Of a DNA stretch of 30,065 nt, positions 1 through 5,399 are shown piece after piece (the first letter of the stretch is position 1; every line of letters starts with the position of its first letter). This stretch comes from a virus. Location of the stretch: the IMG/VR virus record IMGVR_UViG_3300030101_003483, positions 1-30,065 of that record, one strand, 5' to 3'. Under the pieces are notes generated by a model. The model did no database searches, was not told the DNA's origin, and saw only the letters and a program-made list of their open reading frames with translations. The position numbers were made by a program, and so were the translations under genes.

Positions 1-87
1 TTGATCCTGGTTAATTAATTCTACATTTATAAATCTATTATATGATTTAATATAGTAAAATAATTTTTCTAGATTTGATTGATTCAT
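1..87 (-). CDS. Hypothetical protein, 5' part only (runs off the window)
   Basis: Leftward frame that starts with ATG at 87 and stays open for 29 codons to the window edge, so the C-terminus is missing. An AAAGG Shine-Dalgarno lies about 9 nt upstream. The visible N-terminus (MNQSNLEKLFYYIK) has no motif I recognise. It is the last visible gene of the leftward operon. Its 5' leader is the 3' product of the hammerhead ribozyme at 172-107, so its mRNA should begin with a 5'-hydroxyl end 26 nt before the start codon if the ribozyme cleaves. Confidence 0.6.
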   Translation of the reverse strand, partial: MNQSNLEKLFYYIKSYNRFINVELINQDQ

Positions 88-106
88 TTTAATTTACCTT
101 TCTTTT

Positions 107-172
107 ATTCTAAGACCTTGCACGTTTCGCAACGTTCAAAGTTTCGCTTTTATAAAGCTCATCAGTTAGAAT
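107..172 (-). ncRNA. Type I hammerhead self-cleaving ribozyme
   Basis: Read on the minus strand, every element of the hammerhead core is present in order. Stem I strand AUUCUAA (172-166) is followed by the core CUGAUGA (165-159). Stem II is GCUUU (158-154), loop AUA, AAAGC (150-146). GAAA follows at 145-142. Stem III is CUUUG (141-137) pairing with CAAGG (120-116), continuing past an A/G mismatch into ACGUU (135-131) and AACGU (126-122) under a GCGA tetraloop. Then come U115 and the cleavage-site C114, and the second stem I strand UUAGAAU (113-107), which pairs perfectly over 7 bp. The G-C pair closing stem II, the A-U pair beside the cleavage site and the UH rule are all satisfied. Stem I is open-ended, hence type I. 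Predicted cleavage is between 114 and 113. It sits 4 nt after the stop codon of the upstream gene. Confidence 0.93.
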
Positions 173-176
173 CTAT

Positions 177-350
177 TTATTTATTTTCATCGACTATTAC
201 AAAATATTCTCCTTGAACTTCTGCAATTTGCTTTTTACTTGTTTTTCTTCTCCTGCATAATTCTGCTAGATAATCATCATCATTTAAATTATTATGATAT
301 CTATAATTTATAGCATCAACTAACTCTTTATTATTTAAATGTTTAAACAT
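177..350 (-). CDS. Small hypothetical protein, 57 aa
   Basis: Leftward frame of 57 codons from ATG at 350 to TAA at 179-177. Its start overlaps the stop of the upstream gene (TAATG arrangement), so it is probably translated by coupling. The protein is acidic in the middle (NLNDDDY) and then basic (LCRRRKTSKKQ), and ends in a short hydrophobic beta-like stretch (EYFVIV). I recall similar small proteins in other phages but no function. The hammerhead ribozyme begins only 4 nt after its stop codon, so ribosomes terminating here would cover the first ribozyme strand. Confidence 0.7.
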   Translation of the reverse strand: MFKHLNNKELVDAINYRYHNNLNDDDYLAELCRRRKTSKKQIAEVQGEYFVIVDENK

Positions 351-481
351 TATATTAACCCCCTTTTTATTTTTTCTTTTTTTACTTTCTCAAAATGCTC
401 ATAATTCACGTATGAAATTCTATGAATAAATTTTCCACGTTCATCGAAATATGATATATTACTATATTTTAATCCTAGCAT
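350..481 (-). CDS. Small hypothetical protein, 43 aa
   Basis: Leftward frame of 43 codons from ATG at 481, with a strong Shine-Dalgarno (AAGGGGG) about 8 nt upstream, inside the end of the previous gene. It ends in a lysine-rich tail (EKVKKEKIKRG). No family is recognised. Its stop overlaps the start of the next gene by one base, which fits the compact leftward operon. The clean ribosome site and the stop-start overlaps at both ends are the main support. Confidence 0.6.
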   Translation of the reverse strand: MLGLKYSNISYFDERGKFIHRISYVNYEHFEKVKKEKIKRGLI

Positions 482-482
482 A

Positions 483-776
483 TTAAAACCCCCTTGAAAC
501 GTTATAAATTAAATCTTTTAATTGCTTAGTATTCATTAATTTAGTTTTAGAATTAGGCCTTGCTTGGCTTTGTTGTTTTGACGTGCTAACAGAATATTTA
601 TCAGTATTTTCAAACCAGGTATTTTTATATTTAACATACATAGGAAAATGAAAACCATACGAATAAACTATATATAATTTATCTTTTTTTATATGTTCAC
701 TAAATATATTACTTGCTTTAAATTCTATCTTATTATTAACCAATTCACTACATCTATTATTTGTTGTTTTAATCAT
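483..776 (-). CDS. Hypothetical protein, 97 aa
   Basis: Leftward frame of 97 codons. ATG at 776 is preceded by GGAG about 8 nt upstream, within the end of the upstream gene, which stops at 779. No domain is recognised. The middle is rich in aromatics and lysine (KDKLYIVYSYGFHFPMYVKYKN), looks like beta strands, and has no membrane segment. It is probably an accessory early protein. Confidence 0.6.
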   Translation of the reverse strand: MIKTTNNRCSELVNNKIEFKASNIFSEHIKKDKLYIVYSYGFHFPMYVKYKNTWFENTDKYSVSTSKQQSQARPNSKTKLMNTKQLKDLIYNVSRGF

Positions 777-778
777 TT

Positions 779-955
779 TTAATACTCCATTTCTTTTATT
801 TGTTCTAAATTTCTATAGCCAGTTCTTGAATATAAAATAGACTCTAATGATTCCAAGTTATATCCATTAATTGATGTTACTAGTCTTATTTCTTCCTCTG
901 TTGCTATATTAAAATCAATCAAATAATCATTTAATTCTTGCTCTTGTTTTTCCAT
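779..955 (-). CDS. Small hypothetical protein, 58 aa (first gene of leftward operon)
   Basis: Leftward frame of 58 codons, ATG at 955 to TAA at 781-779, with AGAGAGG about 6 nt before the start. The protein is acidic and probably helical; its core reads ATEEEIRLVTSINGYNLES, followed by YSRTGYRNLEQ. I recall close relatives of this pattern in small proteins of other phages, but no assigned function. It is the first gene after the leftward promoter with a consensus TTGACA, and is followed by the next gene after 2 nt. Confidence 0.7.
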   Translation of the reverse strand: MEKQEQELNDYLIDFNIATEEEIRLVTSINGYNLESLESILYSRTGYRNLEQIKEMEY

Positions 956-988
956 TGTTCAAACCTCTCTTTTAATTGTTACTATAAC

Positions 989-1015
989 TTAATACTATCT
1001 ATCTGTTATTGTCAA
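989..1015 (-). promoter_or_regulatory. Sigma-70-like promoter for the leftward operon
   Basis: On the minus strand a perfect -35 hexamer TTGACA (1015-1010) is followed 15 nt later by TATTAA (994-989), a fair -10 box. Transcription would start near 982, about 27 nt before the ATG at 955, leaving room for the AGAGAGG ribosome site. The 15-nt spacing is shorter than the ideal 17. The consensus -35 suggests use of host housekeeping sigma factor, as expected for early genes. Confidence 0.5.
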
Positions 1016-1075
1016 GGTATTTCTTTACACTAATAATAATTATTTATATATATATTTTGTTATTGTGTTAAGTAT

Positions 1076-1091
1076 GTAAGTAATCACTTAC
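1076..1091. promoter_or_regulatory. Palindrome GTAAGT-N4-ACTTAC before the structured RNA
   Basis: A perfect 6-bp inverted repeat with 4-nt spacer AATC. It is directly followed by an AT-rich box (TATTATATT, 1092-1100) that could serve as a -10 element for a rightward transcript starting near G1104. The same palindrome with a different spacer recurs at 2082-2097. It could be an operator or an RNA hairpin; the sequence does not decide. Confidence 0.35.
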
Positions 1092-1100
1092 TATTATATT

Positions 1101-1336
1101 GGTGGGATTGTCGGCTCAGATGGCTCACGCTTAATTGATAGCAAGGTCTAAAAACTAAATCAATCTACTATATGTAGTGGTCAACATCTATCATTTAAAG
1201 TAATACTTTATATTTCCCGACGTGAACACCCTTAAATAAAGTTAACATATTGTATGTTATCAGAATCCCAGAGAGGAAATAATTTAGGGCATAGAGCGTA
1301 TGCAAATTCTCTTCCCTTAACAGCCACCATCCCACA
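1101..1336 (+). ncRNA. Candidate large structured non-coding RNA
   Basis: About 235 nt without a convincing gene but dense in complementary segments. The ends pair as an acceptor-like stem, GTGGGAT (1102-1108) with ATCCCAC (1329-1335), followed inside by GGCT (1113-1116) with AGCC (1322-1325). Local hairpins are TAAAGT/ACTTTA (1196-1210), TAACATA/TATGTTA (1243-1259), TGATAG (1136-1141) with CTATCA (1188-1193), and AATTT plus GCATA with TATGC plus AAATT (1281-1308). GTCGG (1110-1114) can pair CCGAC (1217-1221), and TCACG (1125-1129) can pair CGTGA (1221-1225), which would form a pseudoknot. It is not a tRNA or tmRNA (no T-arm), and I see no RNase P, group I intron or hammerhead core. Strand is inferred from the -10-like box at 1092-1100. 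The rest of 956-1416 holds the leftward promoter and the terS leader. Confidence 0.5.
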
Positions 1337-1416
1337 CAAAATAGGATTTAAAAGGTCAATTCGGTGCTACAAAAAAAAATTTGAAAATAAGGTCAAAGGT
1401 TGTATATATTAGAATA

Positions 1417-2073
1417 ATGAATAAGCTTGCCAAAATAAAAGAAAGACAAAAAGCTGCTGAAATGATGGCATTTAATCCTGAAATGAGCGTAAAAGAGATA
1501 GCTACAACGCTTAAAGTTGCCCCTACAACAGTACAACATTGGCGCAGAGACCCAAACTTCGTAGATATGGTTTATGAGCTTTATATGATTGAATTTGGAT
1601 CAGATATACCTGCTGTTTTAAAGTCTATGGTTAGGGAAGCAAAGGCAGGAAATGTCCAAGCTGCACGTTTAGTTTTAGAGCATAGTGGAAAACTTGTGAA
1701 GAATATAAACGTAACGATTGATAGTCCTTTTGAGAAGTTTTTAAAAGCAGATAAAACGCCTGTAGAATTTGTAGATGCAGAAGTACAAGATATTGTGGAA
1801 GATATTCCAGAGATGCCAGATATAGAGCTTCCAGAGCGTAAGATTGAAGATCAAGAAGAGCGCACCAGGACTGAATATACTACGATTAAAAGAGAAAAGC
1901 ATAAGCATAGGCGCAAGGTGAATAGGAATAGAATGTATCACTGGAAAAAGCGTGCTAAGGCTGTAGGTGTAGACGTTTTACCTAATGGCCGACCAACAAA
2001 AGCGCAAAAGCAAGAGTGGATAAATAAGGTTAAGACAGCAGAGCTAGAAGCAAAGAGAGCAAAAAAGAAATGA
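1417..2073 (+). CDS. terS: Terminase small subunit (putative)
   Basis: Encodes 218 aa from ATG at 1417; the same frame is open back to a TTG at 1381 that has no ribosome site, so I prefer the ATG. The N-terminal third is a helix-turn-helix (MSVKEIATTLKVAPTTVQHW), followed by a helical segment typical of small terminases (AKAGNVQAARLVLEHSGKL). A central acidic linker leads to a basic C-terminal tail rich in K and R. In this family the HTH binds the packaging site and the helical region oligomerises and delivers DNA to the large subunit. Its usual partner terL lies 3.3 kb downstream on the opposite strand (5399-6724), which is unusual. A weak AAAGG lies about 16 nt upstream, so the exact start is uncertain. 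Confidence 0.78.
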   Translation: MNKLAKIKERQKAAEMMAFNPEMSVKEIATTLKVAPTTVQHWRRDPNFVDMVYELYMIEFGSDIPAVLKSMVREAKAGNVQAARLVLEHSGKLVKNINVTIDSPFEKFLKADKTPVEFVDAEVQDIVEDIPEMPDIELPERKIEDQEERTRTEYTTIKREKHKHRRKVNRNRMYHWKKRAKAVGVDVLPNGRPTKAQKQEWINKVKTAELEAKRAKKK

Positions 2074-2309
2074 TAGACGTTGTAAGTGGTTACTTACTTT
2101 TTTTATTGATTATGCAGCCTGTAGAGGAAGTATATAATTGCAACCACCCTAATTTAGTTGGGACTCAAAGATATCACGCTCTATGTGACTGGGGAGAGGA
2201 TGATTTTTATACAAACATTAAGGGCAAAAAGATTTTAAGACCAAAAAGAAAGAAGGATAATCGCATTAAGTCATATTATAGAAAAAAATACTGGAGTGAG
2301 ATGCAATGA
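2070..2309 (+). CDS. Hypothetical protein, 79 aa, hydrophobic N-terminus
   Basis: Starts at ATG 2070, overlapping the terS stop by four bases (ATGA), so it is probably coupled to terS. Residues 5-17 (VSGYLLFLLIMQP) are hydrophobic, like a short membrane anchor or signal segment. The rest has two cysteines (YNCNHPN, HALCDWGEDD) and a basic C-terminus (KKILRPKRKK). No family is recognised. The start of the gene coincides with the terminator-like hairpin at 2082-2104. Confidence 0.6.
   Translation: MIDVVSGYLLFLLIMQPVEEVYNCNHPNLVGTQRYHALCDWGEDDFYTNIKGKKILRPKRKKDNRIKSYYRKKYWSEMQ
2082..2104 (+). terminator. Terminator-like hairpin after terS, second copy of the palindrome
   Basis: GTAAGT (2082-2087), GGTT loop, ACTTAC (2092-2097), then a run of seven T. 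This has the layout of an intrinsic terminator on the plus strand, though the 6-bp stem is AT-rich and weak. It lies just after the terS stop but inside the start of the 79-aa gene. It may therefore attenuate rather than end transcription, or act as an operator like its twin at 1076-1091. Confidence 0.35.
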
Positions 2310-2506
2310 ACGTCATGAAAAGTGGATACGATCTTTGGCAGGAAAAAAAGTACAAAAGTAGGTTCAAAAATGGTGGAATTGAGTGTAATGCCTGCAAGGA
2401 GATTAAAAAGCCAGAAGATTATAGTTCAAGTAAGAGTAAATGCAAAAAATGCTTAACAGCATACTATAAAAAGCGAAATAAAAGGGCAAATCAAAGTCTT
2501 TGGTAA
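2306..2506 (+). CDS. Small zinc-binding protein, 66 aa (putative)
   Basis: ATG at 2306 overlaps the previous stop by four bases. The protein carries two CxxC pairs, C27/C30 (CNAC) and C46/C49 (CKKC), about 16 residues apart, which should bind one zinc. It ends in a basic tail (AYYKKRNKRAN). This pattern resembles the zinc-binding part of phage HNH endonucleases, but the HNH catalytic part is absent, so it is not called a nuclease. A role in nucleic-acid binding is inferred. Confidence 0.62.
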   Translation: MNVMKSGYDLWQEKKYKSRFKNGGIECNACKEIKKPEDYSSSKSKCKKCLTAYYKKRNKRANQSLW

Positions 2507-2516
2507 AAATATAGGT

Positions 2517-2574
2517 AAGCAGAGATGCTTTCTAGTCGAAAAGAGATAAGGGGAGGGCAACCTTCCCAAGTCTC
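2517..2574 (+). promoter_or_regulatory. Two GNRA-capped hairpins in the leader of the 70-aa gene
   Basis: The 86-nt gap before the gene at 2593 holds two hairpins. AAGCA (2517-2521), GAGA loop, TGCTT (2526-2530) is 5 bp. GAGAT (2543-2547) pairs GTCTC (2570-2574), then an AA/AA internal loop, then seven pairs of 2550-2556 with 2561-2567 (one G-U) capped by GCAA. Both loops fit GNRA. No T-tract follows, so it is not an intrinsic terminator. A structured mRNA leader is the likeliest reading. Confidence 0.4.
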
Positions 2575-2592
2575 ATAAAAAAAGGAAAAACA

Positions 2593-2805
2593 ATGCCGAA
2601 GTTAACAAATAAAGAAAGAGATCAGCAATTAAGATGGCTTACAGGCCAAATCCAGAATATGAACAGCTTATTTGCAAGTTATGTAGAGTGGAGAGGTTTA
2701 TCTGCTGATTTCCAGAAGCATATAATCGATTTAAACGAAAAACTAAAGAAAAAGGCTGAAAATGATACAAGCGCTGATAATAAAGTGGATTCTAAAGAAG
2801 GGTAG
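2593..2805 (+). CDS. Hypothetical protein, 70 aa, helical
   Basis: ATG at 2593 preceded by an A-rich stretch with AAAGGA about 9 nt upstream. The protein is mostly helical with charged termini; its middle reads LTGQIQNMNSLFASYVEW and the C-terminus is lysine- and aspartate-rich. No family is recognised. Its last 44 nt overlap the next gene, which starts at 2762 in another frame. Confidence 0.6.
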   Translation: MPKLTNKERDQQLRWLTGQIQNMNSLFASYVEWRGLSADFQKHIIDLNEKLKKKAENDTSADNKVDSKEG

Positions 2806-2914
2806 TATTGAGTTTTTATTGTTTGTAGGTGAATTAATTGTAAAAACTACTAAATCTAAGAAAGATGATAAGATGTGGAAAGAGATTAAACCTATTATTG
2901 AAAAATATAAGTAA
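2762..2914 (+). CDS. Hypothetical protein, 50 aa, hydrophobic N-terminal helix
   Basis: Frame of 50 codons from ATG at 2762, inside the 3' end of the previous gene, to TAA at 2914. Residues 3-25 are a hydrophobic helix broken by KWILKKG and followed by SIEFLLFVGELIV. The C-terminal half is very basic (KTTKSKKDDKMWKEIKP). The shape resembles small phage membrane or holin-accessory proteins, but that is inference. Its stop lies directly against the stop of the convergent MuF-like gene (2915), with no terminator between them. Confidence 0.55.
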   Translation: MIQALIIKWILKKGSIEFLLFVGELIVKTTKSKKDDKMWKEIKPIIEKYK

Positions 2915-3454
2915 TTATCTACTAGATTCTATCCCACCAACGCCCTGAACTATAACTTTGTCGTCAATAGGTATATCTTCTGGTATAAGTTGGCAATAGC
3001 AGTTCTCTTTACAGACTGAAAACCCACTTGCAGGTAAACCAGCAGCTTGCCAGTTCTCCCAGGTATCGACTTGACCAATCCTAGCAGCGCAATCGCCACA
3101 TATTTTAGGGCTTCCAACAGAAACCCAACGCATCATTACGTTATCCCCATAAATATTGTCTTGTCCGACCCTGAAACCTTGCATAATACCTCCAACAATT
3201 CCACGCTTAATGGTATTTCTGAACTCTCCAAAAATTCGTCCTCCAGTCCTAAGATCATCGGACAGAATTTGGATAATTGCTCTATCTCCGACTCCTGATC
3301 CTCTGAGAACAGCAATCTCTCGTTCAATTCTCGAAGCAAATACATCAATTCCATAAGCAAGTCCGAGTGCGACCCAGAGAAGGGTGTCTTCGTCTTGTTG
3401 TTCGATTTCTTCGGCATCTAAAAATTCCTCCAGGGTTTCGTATTGTTCAGCCAT
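2915..3454 (-). CDS. MuF-like minor head protein (C-terminal type)
   Basis: 179 aa. The C-terminal 70 residues match the phage Mu gpF/SPP1 gp7 minor head family: RWVSVGSPKICGDC, then a WENWQAAGLPASG segment, then a cysteine cluster. Cysteines 119, 122, 148, 152 and 154 form the usual probable metal site. The N-terminal half is acidic and then helical. Family members are carried in the prohead near the portal and some enter the host with DNA; it is shorter than typical full-length MuF proteins (about 300 aa or more). It is the last gene of the inverted terL-portal block. The start at 3454 overlaps the preceding stop (TAATG). Confidence 0.75.
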   Translation of the reverse strand: MAEQYETLEEFLDAEEIEQQDEDTLLWVALGLAYGIDVFASRIEREIAVLRGSGVGDRAIIQILSDDLRTGGRIFGEFRNTIKRGIVGGIMQGFRVGQDNIYGDNVMMRWVSVGSPKICGDCAARIGQVDTWENWQAAGLPASGFSVCKENCYCQLIPEDIPIDDKVIVQGVGGIESSR

Positions 3455-3960
3455 TATTGAGACCTTTTCATCATCGCTCTATTCATTTTATTAACTAAAT
3501 CATCCTGTATCTTTTCTAAGCCTTCCTTGTCTCTTTTTAAATCATCAGCTCCTGCTATGAATTTTCTAGAGAAAACATTTCTATTTTCAGGCGTTTTAAA
3601 CCCTTTATGATGTTCAACACCATACTCAAGCATTTCAATTCCATCTTTAGTCGGCTTTATAGAGTTTAATAGGTTTCCAGTATAATGTAGTGGCGTAGTT
3701 CTACTTGTAGGAGTTAAAGAATTCATACCTTGACCTGGGCTATCATAAGAATTAAAGGTTGATAACCCTCTTCTTCTAAGTTCTAATGTGTTCTGAGATA
3801 AACCTCTAAGTTTACCCTCAGTTATATTTCTTTTAGTCATTTGAGCAAGTCCATCAATAACAGACTCATTGCTCTTACCAAGTATGTCATCCATCTGTCT
3901 AGATAACTTAGAAAATCTAAAGTTAGAAGTAAATGTTACTTTATATAATGGCTTCGCCAA
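3454..3960 (-). CDS. Head-tail joining / virion morphogenesis protein (Mu gpG or HK97 gp10-like)
   Basis: 168 aa starting at a TTG at 3960 with GGAG six bases upstream, inside the end of the previous gene. The middle contains the pattern PLHYTGNLLNSIK and then GVEHHKGFKTP, typical of small phage connector or tail-completion proteins in which a conserved L..TG.L..S segment is followed by a beta region. It also has an N-terminal helical part with QMTKRNITEGKLRGLSQNT. I infer a role at the head-tail junction. Mu gpG and HK97 gp10 families are both possible; a detailed profile search would choose. Confidence 0.6.
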   Translation of the reverse strand: MAKPLYKVTFTSNFRFSKLSRQMDDILGKSNESVIDGLAQMTKRNITEGKLRGLSQNTLELRRRGLSTFNSYDSPGQGMNSLTPTSRTTPLHYTGNLLNSIKPTKDGIEMLEYGVEHHKGFKTPENRNVFSRKFIAGADDLKRDKEGLEKIQDDLVNKMNRAMMKRSQ

Positions 3961-4174
3961 ATTCTTCTCCTAATTTTCGTGCTTCTTTAATTCTATCTAT
4001 ATTCTGAAGTAATATTTTGTTAGCTACCTTCTCAGCGAACGCTTTTGGGTCTACTATAACTTCGCTAATATCTCCATCAATGTCAATATCTATTTTATGA
4101 AGGTCTTTGATTTTGCTGACGTATTCTCTCAAAAATTGATTGTTGCTCGTTTTCTTGCTTGTTTGCTCTGACAA
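3941..4174 (-). CDS. Hypothetical protein, 77 aa, between portal and connector
   Basis: Frame of 77 codons with an upstream TTG at 4174; no ATG exists in frame, so the start is uncertain and a second TTG at 4135 is an alternative. It overlaps the portal 3' end by up to 80 nt and the next gene by 20 nt. The C-terminal two thirds look structured (DPKAFAEKVANKILLQNID, then KEARKLGEEFGEAI), mainly helical and acidic. No family is recognised. The position suggests a head-assembly accessory factor. Confidence 0.5.
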   Translation of the reverse strand: MSEQTSKKTSNNQFLREYVSKIKDLHKIDIDIDGDISEVIVDPKAFAEKVANKILLQNIDRIKEARKLGEEFGEAII

Positions 4175-5399
4175 TTTCTCTAGCCTCCTCTATAGATAAA
4201 TCTTTGTTTTGTTTTACAAGTAGCTCTGGCTGTGTAGTAAGATTATTTTGTAGTGCATGATTATCAAGTAGAATCTGATCCTGTACTGTCTTAGGATATT
4301 CAGGTTCAATAAAATCAAGCTTTAGTTCGTTTGGCAAATTAATACCATTATAACCTGCAATCGCACGCTCAACTTGATAGAACTCATGCTCATACATTCT
4401 AAACAACTCTATATCATCCTGATAATCTTCAAATCGTTCTAAGTCTTTTATTTTGAGTGCTATACCTGATGGAACTTCGCCACCATCTTGAGCAAACTGA
4501 ACATATAAGTGATTGTTTTGCGCTACAAGGTCTACCTGAAACTTAACACTTTCTATTACAGACTGAATATCACCCTGTGGAGCAGCAATACCAAAAGTAG
4601 AACCTTCAGGAAGGTCAAGTATTTGATCACTACCAGTTCTTTTCATACCTTTATCGCTATATACTCCAGTAACAAATGGTTGTCCAAACATTTGGAATCT
4701 AAGACCTAGCTGCAATTCAGTCATTGTAATATTAACTTGCTCATTACAATCAACAATATCATTAGCCCCTTCTACAAAGAAAGAGTCTATCTGATTTTCT
4801 CTATGTGTAAATACAAAAGGAATGACTCCATATCCATGCTCAAATTCATTAATTATATTTCCATCCTCGTCATAATGCACATGAACATTTGCATCCCAAT
4901 ACGCATATTCTAGTTTACGAGTATCATATACTTCGTTCACATTATGCAAAATAGGATATGTGATTGCAGTAGGAATAAATGGATTATCTTCCATGTGGAC
5001 ATCAAAGTAATAAACAGGCCTATAATCAAAATGTGGCATATCGCCATCCATAAAAATAACTTGAGTTGCAATCGTACCAACAAGCCTTGTCATCTTCTCA
5101 ATATGTTTCATACGAGCATCTTTTTTTACAGTAAGTTCATCGTATCGTGGATTCACATTACGATTTGCGCCAACATTGTATATTCTTGACATCTTATTAA
5201 TAAATCTTTTAGTAAAATTCGCATTATATAGAGGAATTTCTCTAAACGCATCAGCATCAAAATAGTCATCGATGTATTTTTGTGTCTCTGTTCCAGAATA
5301 ATAATCTATAAGTTTATATATCTCTCTTCGCCTTGCTTGTGCTTGACTAAGCTTATATTCCTTTATAGAATCTTGTATTATTTGTTCAACTGTACTCAT
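4095..5399 (-). CDS. Portal protein
   Basis: 434 aa, the usual size for SPP1/HK97-type portals. The N-terminus (YKLIDYYSGTE, then NFTKRFINKMSRIYNVGANR) and the C-terminal pattern are typical: a helical region (FEDYQDDIELFRMYEHEFYQ), an EPEYPKTVQDQ segment, then TQPELLVKQNKDLSIEEA and a polar tail. The portal forms the dodecameric ring at one capsid vertex through which terminase pumps DNA. Its ATG at 5399 overlaps the terL stop (TAATG), and the canonical terL-portal order is kept although the block is inverted. Confidence 0.88.
   Translation of the reverse strand: MSTVEQIIQDSIKEYKLSQAQARRREIYKLIDYYSGTETQKYIDDYFDADAFREIPLYNANFTKRFINKMSRIYNVGANRNVNPRYDELTVKKDARMKHIEKMTRLVGTIATQVIFMDGDMPHFDYRPVYYFDVHMEDNPFIPTAITYPILHNVNEVYDTRKLEYAYWDANVHVHYDEDGNIINEFEHGYGVIPFVFTHRENQIDSFFVEGANDIVDCNEQVNITMTELQLGLRFQMFGQPFVTGVYSDKGMKRTGSDQILDLPEGSTFGIAAPQGDIQSVIESVKFQVDLVAQNNHLYVQFAQDGGEVPSGIALKIKDLERFEDYQDDIELFRMYEHEFYQVERAIAGYNGINLPNELKLDFIEPEYPKTVQDQILLDNHALQNNLTTQPELLVKQNKDLSIEEAREIVRANKQENEQQSIFERIRQQNQRPS

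Noticed and set aside
1101-1336. tRNA, tmRNA, RNase P or group I intron identity for the structured region
   Set aside because: The 7-bp end stem and a GCTCAGATGGC stretch look tRNA-like, but there is no T-arm or anticodon arm, no tmRNA or RNase P conserved segments, and no group I core.
1381-1416. TTG at 1381 as the start of terS
   Set aside because: No ribosome site precedes it and the extra 12 residues are not like the family. ATG at 1417 is preferred, though its own site is weak.
2306-2506. HNH endonuclease
   Set aside because: The two CxxC pairs fit, but no HNH catalytic His-Asn-His segment is present in 66 residues.
3047-3356. Open frames on the plus strand within the MuF-like gene
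   Set aside because: They lie antisense to a gene with recognisable family motifs, have no ribosome sites and no protein-like features.
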